Below are positions 7,935 through 16,637 of a stretch of DNA of 64,000 nucleotides, one piece after another. Numbering within the stretch: the first letter of the stretch is position 1; every line of letters starts with the position of its first letter. The DNA comes from Pseudazoarcus sp963975885 (GTDB lineage Bacteria; Pseudomonadota; Gammaproteobacteria; Burkholderiales; Rhodocyclaceae). The DNA lies in contig CAXBIS010000007.1 in NCBI GenBank assembly GCA_963975885.1, positions 77,197 to 141,196 of the forward strand, read 5' to 3'. The position numbers and the translations under genes are program-made. The notes under the pieces were generated by a model. The model ran no database searches and was not told where the DNA came from. It worked only from the letters and a program-made list of their open reading frames with translations.

Positions 7935-8063
7935 CCCTTGCAAAGTTGGAAAATCAAACCTAAGATTCAGGCCACACACAAAACACACATAAAACAACGT
8001 GATTTCACTGGTAACGAATCGCGAGCAAACCCCATGAAAACGAGCTCATCAGGAGGTCCGGCA
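7935..8063. promoter_or_regulatory. Divergent immunity control region between repressor and ner-like genes
   Basis: About 130 bases without a gene separate the two divergent regulators. The segment is lower in GC than its surroundings and includes AC-rich near-repeats (ACACACAAAACACACATAAAA split as ACACACAAA and ACACACATAAAA). It should hold the lysogenic and early promoters and repressor operators, but no confident -10/-35 pair or symmetric operator could be fixed by eye. Confidence 0.45.
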
Positions 8064-8255
8064 ATGACCGCAGAGACGTTCAAGCGACGCCTGCTCAGCC
8101 AAGGCAAGACCATCCGCTCCTGGGCGGATGAAAACGGTTTCCCGCCCGAGGCCGTTTATCGCGTCCTCAACGGCGTGGACAAGGCCAATTTCGGCCGAGC
8201 GCATGAAATCGCGGTGCGAGCGGGCATCAAGTCGCCCGAGCCCATCGCCGCCTAG
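8064..8255 (+). CDS. Ner/Cro-like small DNA-binding protein
   Basis: A 63-residue protein with one helix-turn-helix, TIRSWADENGFPPEAVYRVL, first gene of the rightward early operon. In Mu-like phages Ner turns down the repressor and early promoters after infection. The ATG giving MTAETFKRR is chosen because AGGAGG stands nine bases upstream; an earlier in-frame ATG lacks one. It lies opposite the repressor across the control region. Confidence 0.7.
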   Translation: MTAETFKRRLLSQGKTIRSWADENGFPPEAVYRVLNGVDKANFGRAHEIAVRAGIKSPEPIAA

Positions 8256-8360
8256 CAGCGATTGGACTGCAAGTTCAAACCATTTTAGCCCCGCGAAAGG
8301 GATTTTTACCCCAATCCACCCGGGCATTTGTTTCGCACTCGTTACACAGGCGCACTTCCA

Positions 8361-8825
8361 ATGACTCGACGAATTTCGAACTCCGTACCGACATCGCTGC
8401 GCGCGGCCTTCGAACTGGACAAGGCCCACGCCCTCAAGCGCAAACGCCTCAATGTCGAGCGCCTCGCCGAGCTGCTCGGCACCACTCCGGCCACGCTATA
8501 CAAGTGGATCGAAACCGACTCCATGCCGGTACGCGCCCTGATTGCATGGCAGCACCTCACCGGCAGCAACCATGTCGTGCGCTACCTCGCCAGCCGCGAG
8601 GGCGCCGTAGTCATCCAGATTCCCCCGGGCCGCAACCTGTCTGCTGAAGACATCCATGACCTGCAGATGGTGCTCGCCGAAGCACCCGGCGCGCTGCTCA
8701 AGCTCAAGCGCGGCGAGATCGAGCGCGACGAGTGCATGGGCGCGCTGACCACCGGCATGGAGTCGCTCGCCTGGCACCGCGCCAACGTCGAGAAATCCGA
8801 CCAACCCGAACTGGAGCTGAACTGA
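8361..8825 (+). CDS. CII-like phage regulatory protein
   Basis: A 154-residue protein resembling the phage regulatory CII (CP76) family. An N-terminal helix-turn-helix-like part (VERLAELLGTTPATLYKWIE) is followed by a domain with HDLQMVLAEAPGALLKLKRG. It lies second in the early operon, and its stop overlaps the next start (TGATG). A role in the lysis/lysogeny choice is likely from family and place, not shown by the sequence. Confidence 0.65.
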   Translation: MTRRISNSVPTSLRAAFELDKAHALKRKRLNVERLAELLGTTPATLYKWIETDSMPVRALIAWQHLTGSNHVVRYLASREGAVVIQIPPGRNLSAEDIHDLQMVLAEAPGALLKLKRGEIERDECMGALTTGMESLAWHRANVEKSDQPELELN

Positions 8826-9181
8826 TGGCAGGCAAATACACCAGCGGTTCGCAGCAGCGGATTTTGAGGGTTGTGCTGGCCCTGTTCGGCGACGTCGTGC
8901 GCGGCTACCAGCCCAGCGCTTTGGCAAAGCTGGTCGGCTGCAACCCCAGCGACATCACACGCGACCTCGACAACCTCGAAACCGCCGGCATCGCGGCCTA
9001 CGACGAGCAGACGCAGTGCTGGCGCCTGACGTCACGGTTGCCGCAGCAGGCCGTGAAGGTCTATGCGGCGCTGGGCCGCGCCGAGGTGCAGCTGCGCGAA
9101 GACCGCGAACGCTATACCAGCCCCGCCCGCGCGAGTGATGGCGAGGTGCTCAACTTCCTTTTCAATGGAGACCGCAAATGA
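8825..9181 (+). CDS. Winged-helix (IclR-like) phage protein
   Basis: A 118-residue protein beginning MAGKYTSGSQQRILRVVLAL. The N-terminal half, with SALAKLVGCNPSDITRDLDN followed by LETAGIAAYD, matches an IclR/MarR-type winged helix. The C-terminal part is a charged helix. The start overlaps the previous stop and its own stop overlaps the next gene, so it is within the early operon. The target is unknown. Confidence 0.65.
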   Translation: MAGKYTSGSQQRILRVVLALFGDVVRGYQPSALAKLVGCNPSDITRDLDNLETAGIAAYDEQTQCWRLTSRLPQQAVKVYAALGRAEVQLREDRERYTSPARASDGEVLNFLFNGDRK

Positions 9182-10056
9182 CCCGAGGACGTAAATCCGC
9201 AGCAGTTCCCGATGCCGCCCCCGAAGCCGCGACCGAAGCAGACGATCAGCACACGGCGCAGCTGTTGGACGCCGTGCGTGAGACACATCAAGTCGCCGAG
9301 CGGCACGACGCGCACGTTCTGGCAGTCGCCTCCGAGCTTGGATACGACGGTGCGATCAACGTTGGCGCCCTCGAGGACGGCATCCGCTTCTATCAGCGTC
9401 GCACGGTGGAAGCGCTACTCGAAACCGGCAAGCGCCTGTTGCTGCTCAAGGAGCTCACGCCGCACGGCGAGTTCGCCCAGCGCGTAGAAATGCTCGGCAT
9501 CTCAGACCGTTCTGCTCGGCGATTCATGCAGGCAGCGGCCAAGACTGCCAAATCGGCCAAATTGGCCGATTTGAGCGGCCAGATCAAGAGCGCCAGCGCG
9601 TTCCTCGAGCTGGTCACGCACGACGATGATCAGCTCGAGGCCCTGGATGAACTCGACGACGTCGATCGCATGAGCGCCAGCCAGCTGCGCGCCGCACTGC
9701 GCGAAGCCGTCGAGGACGGCAAGGCCAAGGATGACCTGCTGGCCGAGAAGAACCGCCGACTCGACGAAGAGCGCGCCAAGGCCAAGCGCATCGCCAACGT
9801 CACGCCTGACGAAGCGCTGGCCCAGCTGCAAGCCGAGGCCACCCGCATGGCCAATGACGTGCGCGGCGGAATCATCGGCCAGTTGCGCGCGGCCATGCAA
9901 GCGCTCAACGACCACGGCGACACGCCCGAAGCGCGGCCCACGGTGTTCATGGCCGGGATCATCGGCCAGCTGCAGGCCGACCTGCTGGCGCTGCGCGACG
10001 AGTTCGACCTGCCCGAGATCGACGCCGACGAACACGGCTGGGTCAGCCAAGCCTGA
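9178..10056 (+). CDS. DUF3102 phage protein
   Basis: A 292-residue, mostly helical protein. The central part (ALLETGKRLLLLKELTPHGE, then ISDRSARRFMQAA) is the DUF3102 signature, found in proteins linked to phage and plasmid DNA. A long charged coiled coil follows (EKNRRLDEERAKAKRIANVT). It overlaps the upstream gene by four bases and precedes the transposase. A DNA-binding or accessory replication role is plausible but undemonstrated. Confidence 0.7.
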   Translation: MTRGRKSAAVPDAAPEAATEADDQHTAQLLDAVRETHQVAERHDAHVLAVASELGYDGAINVGALEDGIRFYQRRTVEALLETGKRLLLLKELTPHGEFAQRVEMLGISDRSARRFMQAAAKTAKSAKLADLSGQIKSASAFLELVTHDDDQLEALDELDDVDRMSASQLRAALREAVEDGKAKDDLLAEKNRRLDEERAKAKRIANVTPDEALAQLQAEATRMANDVRGGIIGQLRAAMQALNDHGDTPEARPTVFMAGIIGQLQADLLALRDEFDLPEIDADEHGWVSQA

Positions 10057-10066
10057 GCCGCCGCCC

Positions 10067-11830
10067 ATGAACCCCGCCCTCATCGACGCGCTGTGCGACG
10101 TGCGCCGCCGCGCCGAAGCCGCCGGCCACGGCCGCAAGCACGCCGTCTATGCCGAGGCGTGCCGCCGGCTCGGCATGCCGTACTCGACGCTGATGCGGCG
10201 CATGAAGGAGGTCACCGTGACCCACAGACCCCGCAAGCAACGATCCGACGCCGGCGCCGTGACGCTGGCGCGCAGCGAGGCCGTCACCATCAGCGCGCTG
10301 CTGATGGACAGCCTGCGCAAATCCAACAAGCGGCTGATGAGCATCACCCAGGCGGTGGAGATGCTGCGCGCCAACGGCGAGATCCGCGCCGAGTATGTCG
10401 ACCCGGTCACCGGCGAAGTGCGTCCGCTCTCAGACAGCGCCATCGGCCGCGCCCTGCGTGCCTACAACCTGCACCCCGACCAGCTGCTGCGCCCCAGCGC
10501 ACACACCGAGCTGCAGAGCCTGCACCCGAACCACGTGTGGCAGATCGACGCCTCGCTGTGCGTGCTGTACTACCTCGACGCCCGCAGTGAGCGCGAAACC
10601 GGCCTGCAGGTGATGGAGCATGACCGCTTCTACAAGAACAAGCCGGGCAACCTGGCCAGGATCGCGGCCGACCGCGTGTGGTCCTACGAGGTCACCGACC
10701 ACTACTCCGGCTGCATCGGCGTCAACTACGTGATGGGCGCCGAGAGCGCGGCCAACCTGGCCGAGTCCTTCATCCGCTTCGTGCAGCAGTGCGGGCAGGA
10801 TCCGTTTTACGGTGTGCCCTTCATCCTCATGATGGACATGGGCAGCGCCAACACGGCGGGGGCCTTCAAGAACCTCGCGCGCCGGCTCGATGTGCGGCTC
10901 GAGGCCCACATGCCCGGCAACGCCCGCGCCACCGGCCAGGTGGAGAACGCGCGAAACATCATCGAACGCTCCTTTGAATCCGGCCTGCGCCTGAAGCCGG
11001 TGGCCAACCTCGACGAGCTCAATGACGCCGCGCAGAGCTGGGCGCGCTGGTACAACGCCACCAAGATCCACAGCCGCACGCGGCGCACGCGTTTCGACGT
11101 CTGGATGGAGATCACGCCCGAGCAGCTGCGCACCGTCGACGGCGACCTGGCGCGCGAGCTGCTCACCCACACGCCCGAGACGCGCAAGGTCAGCGGCACG
11201 CTCACCGTCAGTTTCAAGGGCGCCGAGTACGACGTGCGCGACGTGCCGGGCGTGATGGTGGGTGAGACGCTGCACGTCACCTACAACCCCTACAAGCCCG
11301 GCAGCGCCGTCATCGTCGACACCGCCGCCGACGGTGCCGAGCAGCTGCACACCGTACCGATGGTCGAGCGCAACGACGCCGGCTTCCGCCTGGATGCACC
11401 GGTGATCGGCGAAGAGCATGCCGCCCCGGCCGACACCGAAGCCGACACGCACCGCAAGCTCGTCGAGCGCGTGGCCACCGACACCGATACCGACGAAGCC
11501 GCCGCAGCAGTGCGCAAGACGCGCTTGGCCTCGTTCGGCGGGCGCATCGACCCGGCCCGCGTCATCGAGCACGCCGACATCCCCACCTATCTGCCCAGGC
11601 GCGGCACGGAGCTGGAGACGCGCGTGGCCAGCGTCGACCGCAGCCCCGAGCGTCTGCTCAGCCACTTCGAGGCCGCCCAGCACCTGCTGGCCCGTGGCCA
11701 TGCGATCGGCCCCGACACCCATGCGCGCATCGCCGAGTGGTACCCGGACGGCGTGCCCGAAACCGCGATCGATCAACTGCAACAGCGCCTCACCGCCCGC
11801 GCCGGTCTGCGCGTGGTCGGCGGCCAATGA
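10067..11830 (+). CDS. DDE transposase of the phage (MuA/TnpA-type)
   Basis: A 587-residue transposase carrying an N-terminal helix-turn-helix (EACRRLGMPYSTLMRRMK), an integrase (rve) core and a C-terminal beta-barrel domain. The likely catalytic triad is D161 (VWQIDASL), D257 (LMMDMGSAN) and E293 (GQVENARNI), spaced as in retroviral-type integrases. It joins phage ends to target DNA for integration and for replicative transposition. The ATG is chosen because it is the first Met before the DNA-binding domain; an open frame further upstream overlaps DUF3102. The ATPase subunit follows directly. Confidence 0.93.
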   Translation: MNPALIDALCDVRRRAEAAGHGRKHAVYAEACRRLGMPYSTLMRRMKEVTVTHRPRKQRSDAGAVTLARSEAVTISALLMDSLRKSNKRLMSITQAVEMLRANGEIRAEYVDPVTGEVRPLSDSAIGRALRAYNLHPDQLLRPSAHTELQSLHPNHVWQIDASLCVLYYLDARSERETGLQVMEHDRFYKNKPGNLARIAADRVWSYEVTDHYSGCIGVNYVMGAESAANLAESFIRFVQQCGQDPFYGVPFILMMDMGSANTAGAFKNLARRLDVRLEAHMPGNARATGQVENARNIIERSFESGLRLKPVANLDELNDAAQSWARWYNATKIHSRTRRTRFDVWMEITPEQLRTVDGDLARELLTHTPETRKVSGTLTVSFKGAEYDVRDVPGVMVGETLHVTYNPYKPGSAVIVDTAADGAEQLHTVPMVERNDAGFRLDAPVIGEEHAAPADTEADTHRKLVERVATDTDTDEAAAAVRKTRLASFGGRIDPARVIEHADIPTYLPRRGTELETRVASVDRSPERLLSHFEAAQHLLARGHAIGPDTHARIAEWYPDGVPETAIDQLQQRLTARAGLRVVGGQ

Positions 11831-11841
11831 GAGGAGGGAAC

Positions 11842-13026
11842 GTGCGACTGAAACTGAAAGGCGTGCTGGCCGGGCTCGGCAAATCGCAAAGCGACCTGGG
11901 CCGCGAGGTGGGCTACTCGCCCGCCACCATCGCGCAGCTGGTCAATCACGGCTTCTGGCCCAAGGCCGTGCCGCAGAACGTAGTGAAGGAGCGCATCAAG
12001 GCCGCGCTGCGCCGCTGGGCGGCCGACGAGGAAGTACTGGAGACGGTGTTTGAAGAATGGCCCGAACCGCGCGCCAACGCGGCCCGGGCCTGCCCTGGAA
12101 TCCCTGACGAGAACGAGGACGATCACATGCTACTACGCAATGAAACCCTGACGCACGCGGCGCTCGAGCACTTCGGGCTCTCCCGCTCGCCGTTCGTCGA
12201 CGACATCAACGCCCTGGGCGACGTGTTCAACAGCGCCTCCACGCGCCGTGCGCGCGCCGCACTGATGGACTGCGCGCTCAACCAGGGCTTCGTCGCCCTG
12301 GTGGGCGAATCGGGCAGCGGCAAAACGACGCTGCGCGAGGAGCTCGAGGAGCGAATCCGCATCGAAGGCAAGCCGGTCGTCATCATCAAGCCCTTCGTGA
12401 TGGAGATGGAGAAGACCGAGCGCCGCGGCAAACCGATGTGGGCCGGCCAGATCTCGGAGGCCATCATCCGCGAGCTCGACCCCGGCGCCAGCATCCGCAG
12501 CAGCACCCAGGCGCGCAACAAGCAGGTGCGCGATCTGCTGGCCAGCAGCTGCACCGCCGGCTACCGCAACCTGCTCATCATCGAAGAGGCGCACCGCATG
12601 CCGGTGTCCACCTTGCGCGCGCTCAAAGGTTACATGGAGCTCAAGATCGGCCTGCAGCGCCTGCTCGGCGTGGTGCTGATCGGGCAGCCCGAGCTGGACG
12701 AAACCCTCAGCGACAAGCTCAGCGACGTGCGCGAGATCGTGCAGCGCTGCGAGCGCCGCGAGATGCTGCCGCTCGACGAAGATCTGCAGCCCTACCTCGA
12801 TCACAAGCTCGGCCGCGTCGGCGCGCAGCTCTGCGACGTGCTGGCGGACGATGCGGTCGACGCCATCCGCGCGCGCCTGGTGCGCATCCCGCGCGGCGGC
12901 AGCATGGCCGAGGCGCGCAGCATCTGCTACCCGCTGGTCGTCAACAACCTGGTCGTGCGCGGCATGAACGCCGCCGCCGCGGTGCAGTTTCCGCGCGTCA
13001 CGGCCGACGTCATCCGGGGGTGCTGA
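11842..13026 (+). CDS. Transposition AAA ATPase (MuB/TnpB-type)
   Basis: A 394-residue protein. An N-terminal DNA-binding helix-turn-helix (LGREVGYSPATIAQLVNHG) precedes an AAA core with Walker A GESGSGKTT and Walker B LLIIEEAH, plus a conserved IGQPELDETL. MuB-like ATPases coat target DNA, stimulate the transposase and confer target immunity. The GTG giving VRLKLKGVL is chosen for its strong GAGGAGGGA five bases before; an ATG overlapping the transposase stop is the alternative. Confidence 0.9.
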   Translation: MRLKLKGVLAGLGKSQSDLGREVGYSPATIAQLVNHGFWPKAVPQNVVKERIKAALRRWAADEEVLETVFEEWPEPRANAARACPGIPDENEDDHMLLRNETLTHAALEHFGLSRSPFVDDINALGDVFNSASTRRARAALMDCALNQGFVALVGESGSGKTTLREELEERIRIEGKPVVIIKPFVMEMEKTERRGKPMWAGQISEAIIRELDPGASIRSSTQARNKQVRDLLASSCTAGYRNLLIIEEAHRMPVSTLRALKGYMELKIGLQRLLGVVLIGQPELDETLSDKLSDVREIVQRCERREMLPLDEDLQPYLDHKLGRVGAQLCDVLADDAVDAIRARLVRIPRGGSMAEARSICYPLVVNNLVVRGMNAAAAVQFPRVTADVIRGC

Positions 13027-13028
13027 CC

Positions 13029-13391
13029 ATGCTCCACCATCCAGACGTGATCCCCATGCGCCGCCACGCCGGCGCCCGCGTCGAGCGCGAGCCCTCGCTG
13101 CACGTGCTTAACGCCGCCACCGCCGCCCGAATCGCCCGCGTCAACGAGGCCATGCGCGCACTGCGCAACATGGAAATCCGGGTGATCCAGCACAGCCTGG
13201 CCGGCATCCCGCCGGTCACCTGCGCCCCGGTCGTGCGCATCGAGCGCGACCCCACCCGCAGCATCGCGCCGCTGCTGGACAAGGCAGGTGCGCGCACCTT
13301 CGGCCCGGAGTTCGACCGCGACGGCCGCACGGTGCGCGTCGTCTCGGCGCCGTTCATGGCGGTGTACGTGATGTGGGAGGAGGCCCTATGA
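13029..13391 (+). CDS. Hypothetical early phage protein
   Basis: A 120-residue protein starting MLHHPDVIPMRRHAGARVE. It has a helical middle (AARIARVNEAMRALRNMEIR) and a C-terminal part with RTVRVVSAPFMAVYVMWEEA. No family is recognised. It is part of the overlapping early gene run after the transposition ATPase; the following start overlaps its stop. Position suggests a semi-essential early function. Confidence 0.65.
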   Translation: MLHHPDVIPMRRHAGARVEREPSLHVLNAATAARIARVNEAMRALRNMEIRVIQHSLAGIPPVTCAPVVRIERDPTRSIAPLLDKAGARTFGPEFDRDGRTVRVVSAPFMAVYVMWEEAL

Positions 13392-13660
13392 ACGCCCAAC
13401 CTTTCCGCCCCTATCTGCCGCCGACCCACCAGGAGCGCCACGGGTTCGAAGCCGCGTGGTGCGCCGGGTGTCGCCACAACCAGGCCGAAGGCCAAGCCGG
13501 TGTCGAGTGCGACGAGCAGCTGCTCGTCGACGACCTGTGGCGGTACAACCAGCACGGCATCCCGTTCTGCACCCGGTTCGAATCGCGCGACGGCCCGCCG
13601 GCCCTGTCCGTGGCCGTGCGCGATGAACGAACGGGCGACATGTTCGGAGGTGGCGCATGA
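13388..13660 (+). CDS. Hypothetical cysteine-containing early phage protein
   Basis: A 90-residue protein with cysteines in AWCAGCRHNQAEG, VECDEQL and FCTRFE, possibly a small metal-binding fold. It begins MNAQPFRPYLPPTHQERHG. The start overlaps the previous stop (ATGA) and the end overlaps the next start. Similar small proteins are common in the early block of transposable phages, but no function is known. Confidence 0.65.
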   Translation: MNAQPFRPYLPPTHQERHGFEAAWCAGCRHNQAEGQAGVECDEQLLVDDLWRYNQHGIPFCTRFESRDGPPALSVAVRDERTGDMFGGGA

Positions 13661-13992
13661 CCGATGCTGCTGACCGCATCCTCGCCCACATCGCCCGCGC
13701 CTCCTCGGCCAGCCCAGCGAAGGCGGATGACGTGCGACGCGCACTGCGCATCGGCGCTACCCACTTCCGCGCAGCCCTCGAGCAACTCGCGGCCGACTGC
13801 CGCATCTCCTCGGCACAGATCTACCGCCGTGGTGATGCCGGCTACTGGCTAGCCATCTGGCCCACCGGCATGCACCACAGCAGCGGTGGCTGGACTGGCG
13901 TCAGCCACAGCGTGCTCTTCCAGCCCAGCGCACCGCTCAAGCCGCGCCTGCGCGCGGCCAGCGCGCCCCGCGTCCGCGCAGTGCGCCCTTAA
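13657..13992 (+). CDS. Hypothetical early phage protein, possible winged helix
   Basis: A 111-residue protein. The N-terminal half (AKADDVRRALRIGATHFRAA, then LEQLAADCRISSAQIYRRGD) resembles a small winged helix. The C-terminal third is basic and proline-rich, as in DNA-associated tails. The start overlaps the preceding stop (ATGA). Function not recognised. Confidence 0.6.
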   Translation: MTDAADRILAHIARASSASPAKADDVRRALRIGATHFRAALEQLAADCRISSAQIYRRGDAGYWLAIWPTGMHHSSGGWTGVSHSVLFQPSAPLKPRLRAASAPRVRAVRP

Positions 13993-14008
13993 CCCACAGG
14001 AGATCCTC

Positions 14009-14629
14009 ATGACTACCGAACAACCCACCCCGGACGGCTTCCGCAAAGATGCACGCGGGCGGCTGATCCCCGAGAGCCAGATCAAGCCGATCGACGTCGA
14101 GCGCGATCGCGTCGTGCTGGAGATCGTCACGGCAGCCAAGGCCATGTCCACCAACCTTGCGGAATTCAAGCGCCGCGCCTTTGACGATATCGGCGCCTTC
14201 GTCGATCTGTCGGCCGAGGAGTACGGCGTCACGGTCGGTGGCGGCAAAGGCAACGTCCAGCTCACCAGCTTCGACGGCCGCTACAAGGTGCTGCGCGCCG
14301 TGCAAGAGACGCTGGTATTCGACGAGCGGCTGCAGGCCGCAAAAGCCCTGGTCGATGAATGCATCCGCGAGTGGAGCGCAGGCGCCCGGCCCGAGATTCA
14401 GGCACTGGTGAACGATGCCTTCCAGACCGACAAGGCCGGCACCATCAGCACCGGCCGCGTGCTCGGCCTGCGCCGGCTCGATATACACGACGAGAAGTGG
14501 CAGCGCGCCATGTCGGCGCTGTCCGATGCGGTCACCGTGGCCAGCAGCAAGAGCTACATCCGCATCTATGAGCGCGTAGGCAACACCGACGCCTACGCCC
14601 CGATTCCTCTCGATATCGCGGGGGCGTGA
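14009..14629 (+). CDS. DUF3164 family early phage protein
   Basis: A 206-residue protein matching DUF3164, a family of the semi-essential early region of Mu-like phages. Recognisable parts are GFRKDARGRLIPESQIKP at the start, TSFDGRYKVLRAVQETL in the middle and SKSYIRIYERVG near the end. Homologues are sometimes mislabelled sulfate transporter, yet no membrane segment is present. A clear ribosome-binding site (CAGGAGAT) precedes the ATG. Its role is unknown. Confidence 0.85.
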   Translation: MTTEQPTPDGFRKDARGRLIPESQIKPIDVERDRVVLEIVTAAKAMSTNLAEFKRRAFDDIGAFVDLSAEEYGVTVGGGKGNVQLTSFDGRYKVLRAVQETLVFDERLQAAKALVDECIREWSAGARPEIQALVNDAFQTDKAGTISTGRVLGLRRLDIHDEKWQRAMSALSDAVTVASSKSYIRIYERVGNTDAYAPIPLDIAGA

Positions 14630-14630
14630 G

Positions 14631-15119
14631 ATGGCCTCCGCGATCATCAAACTTGCCGACACCGTCGAAGAAGAGGTGAGCGTCAGTCTCACCTTCGGCC
14701 CAAACGCGATCGAGCCGACGAGCCCCGCGCACCACGCGGCGGTCGCAGCGCTGGAGACCATCGGACGACACCTGAACGCGGATCCAGAGCCGACCACGTT
14801 CGACCTCGTCGCGCACTTGCGTAGGCAGCGCGCATTCTCGGAACGCACCTTCGGCCCCGGCGCACGCGCGCAAGGTGTTCTTGCCCACATCCGCAAGGAG
14901 CTCGCCGAGATTGAAACAAACCCCGGCGATGTAGCCGAGTGGATCGACGTCGTGCTGCTCGCGTTCGACGGCGCGTGGCGCGCCGGTTTCGCCCCTGAGC
15001 AGATCGCGGAGGCGCTCGCCGCAAAGCAAGCGAGGAACGAAGCACGTGACTGGCCGGACTGGCGCAGCGTCGCGCCTGGGGCCCCGATTGAGCACAACCG
15101 CAGTGCGGAGGTGGGCTGA
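14631..15119 (+). CDS. dATP/dGTP pyrophosphohydrolase domain protein (MazZ/DUF550-like)
   Basis: A 162-residue protein whose second half matches the DUF550/MazZ domain: FDLVAHLRRQRAFSERTFGP, KELAEIETNP, then EWIDVVLLAFDGAWRAGF and QARNEARDWPDW. The glutamate/aspartate residues in KELAEIE and WIDVVLLAFD are the expected metal ligands of a MazG-type helix bundle. In Z-genome phages MazZ removes dATP and dGTP to favour 2-aminoadenine. No PurZ gene is seen here, so the substrate and purpose are uncertain. Confidence 0.75.
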   Translation: MASAIIKLADTVEEEVSVSLTFGPNAIEPTSPAHHAAVAALETIGRHLNADPEPTTFDLVAHLRRQRAFSERTFGPGARAQGVLAHIRKELAEIETNPGDVAEWIDVVLLAFDGAWRAGFAPEQIAEALAAKQARNEARDWPDWRSVAPGAPIEHNRSAEVG

Positions 15120-15433
15120 TGGACATCAACGTATCTGTGCGCTACCGCTATGGCACTTACACCGCGCGCGCTGGAAAGCAGCGTGCGTCATGTACCGGTG
15201 GTGAGCGACAGGCCGTGCACAACCTTTCGATCAAGATCCTCGGGGAACACCAGCGCCGCGAGATCTCGCGATTGGGGAACGGTTCGGTCGGCGAGTCGGA
15301 ATGGAAGATCCGAATCGACACATCCCAAACCTGCAAGGTTTGCGGCTGCACCTGGGACAACGCCTGCGACGGTGGCTGCCATTGGGTCGAGCCCGACCTG
15401 TGCAGCCGCTGCCAAACGAAGGAGGCCGCCTGA
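15119..15433 (+). CDS. Small phage protein with C-terminal cysteine cluster
   Basis: A 104-residue protein. The C-terminal third is dense in cysteines (TCKVCGCTWDNACDGGCHW, then DLCSRC), a likely zinc-binding knuckle seen in many phage early proteins. The N-terminal part has RYRYGTYTARAGKQRASC, possibly a beta sheet. The start overlaps the previous stop and its TGA overlaps the next ATG. Nucleic-acid binding is plausible but not shown. Confidence 0.65.
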   Translation: MDINVSVRYRYGTYTARAGKQRASCTGGERQAVHNLSIKILGEHQRREISRLGNGSVGESEWKIRIDTSQTCKVCGCTWDNACDGGCHWVEPDLCSRCQTKEAA

Positions 15434-15687
15434 TGAGCCCGAAATTCACCCACCTCACCCAAGCACAGACCATCGACGTGCTGCGCGCGTCGCTGCTCAA
15501 CATCGGCCACCTGCTGCCCGAAGGCATGGAGGTGTTCTTCTTCCGCGAGGGCGAGGATCCGCGCCCTCGCATGCAGGTGGTGATGCCCGACGGCACCGAT
15601 ACCGAGTACTGCTTCACCAGCCAGACCCCGCTCGAACTGGTGCCCGTCGTCAACGCCCTGGCGGAGATCCCGCCCGAGGAGGTCTGA
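15433..15687 (+). CDS. Hypothetical early phage protein
   Basis: An 84-residue acidic protein beginning MSPKFTHLTQAQTIDVLRA. It has a short helical start and a beta-rich middle (GMEVFFFREGED, MQVVMPDGTDTEYCF). No family is recognised. The ATG overlaps the preceding stop (TGATG), and RdgC follows two bases after its stop. Confidence 0.6.
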   Translation: MSPKFTHLTQAQTIDVLRASLLNIGHLLPEGMEVFFFREGEDPRPRMQVVMPDGTDTEYCFTSQTPLELVPVVNALAEIPPEEV

Positions 15688-15689
15688 TC

Positions 15690-16637
15690 ATGATGTTCCG
15701 CAATGCAATCGTGTATCGACTCAAGCCCGCCCGCACCGTGGCGGAGCGGATGACGCCGCTGTGGATCTCGCGGGAAGCACTCGACGCGGCGCTGACCCGG
15801 CGCAGGCTGTGCGCGCCGGGCAGCCAGGACACCGAATCGCGCGGCTGGGTGTCGCCGGGTGGCGACGGTGCGATGGTGTTCGAGGCCGCAGGCTTCTGGC
15901 TGATCGAGCTGGGCATCGAATCCAAGGTGCTGCCTTCCGCCGTGGTGCGGCGCGAGGCGGATGCGCGCGCAGCGCTAATCGCCGAGGAGCAGGGCTATCG
16001 CCCCGGCCGCAAGCAGATGAAAGACCTGCGCGAGCAGGTCATGCAGGAGCTGCTGCCGACGGCGCTGGTCCGCCCGAGCAGCATCCGCGCGTGGATCTCG
16101 CCAGCCCACGGACTGCTTGTCGTCGACGCCGCCTCGCGCCGTCGCGCCGAGGATGTGCTCGAGGCGCTACGCGACGCGCTCGACACCTTCCCGCTGCAAC
16201 TGGTCCGCACCAGGGTGTCCGCGCAGCGTGCGATGGCCGAATGGCTCATTGACGGCGTGCTCCCCGGACCCTTCAGTTTCGAGCACGACTGCGAGCTGCG
16301 CTCGATGACCGAGGAAGGGGCCAGCGTGCGCTACGCGCGCGGCGAACTGGATTTCGACCAGGTACGCGAGCATCTCGAAGCTGGCAAGCAGCCGATGCAG
16401 CTGCGCCTGACATTCGACCAGAGCGTCAGCTTTACGCTGACTGCCGGGCTCGAGCTGCGCCGCCTGGAGTTCCTCGACATCGTCGGCGAGCAGTTGCAGG
16501 CGCGCTTCGACGAGGACGGCGGTGACCGCCTCGCCAGCGAGCTGGCGCTGCTCGCCGGCGTTCAGGTCAACCTGATCGAGGCGCTGCTACTGGCGCTCGG
16601 CGGCGAGATCGTGCAGGGCGAGGACAAAGCGGCATGA
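15690..16637 (+). CDS. rdgC: RdgC-family recombination-associated protein
   Basis: A 315-residue protein that follows the RdgC pattern from end to end: MFRNAIVYRLKP at the start, WVSPGGDGAMVFEAAGFWLI, then RDALDTFPLQLVRT and SFEHDCELRSMTEEGASVRY. E. coli RdgC is a ring-shaped dimer that binds double-stranded DNA and restrains RecA. A phage copy in the early operon may protect replicating transposition intermediates; that is inference. Two adjacent ATGs serve as start; the first is used. The GemA gene overlaps its stop. Confidence 0.88.
   Translation: MMFRNAIVYRLKPARTVAERMTPLWISREALDAALTRRRLCAPGSQDTESRGWVSPGGDGAMVFEAAGFWLIELGIESKVLPSAVVRREADARAALIAEEQGYRPGRKQMKDLREQVMQELLPTALVRPSSIRAWISPAHGLLVVDAASRRRAEDVLEALRDALDTFPLQLVRTRVSAQRAMAEWLIDGVLPGPFSFEHDCELRSMTEEGASVRYARGELDFDQVREHLEAGKQPMQLRLTFDQSVSFTLTAGLELRRLEFLDIVGEQLQARFDEDGGDRLASELALLAGVQVNLIEALLLALGGEIVQGEDKAA

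Noticed and set aside
9731..10066. A longer transposase beginning 112 codons upstream
   Set aside because: The extension overlaps the DUF3102 gene in another frame and reads as arginine/serine/threonine-rich nonsense; the helix-turn-helix begins right after the ATG at 10067.
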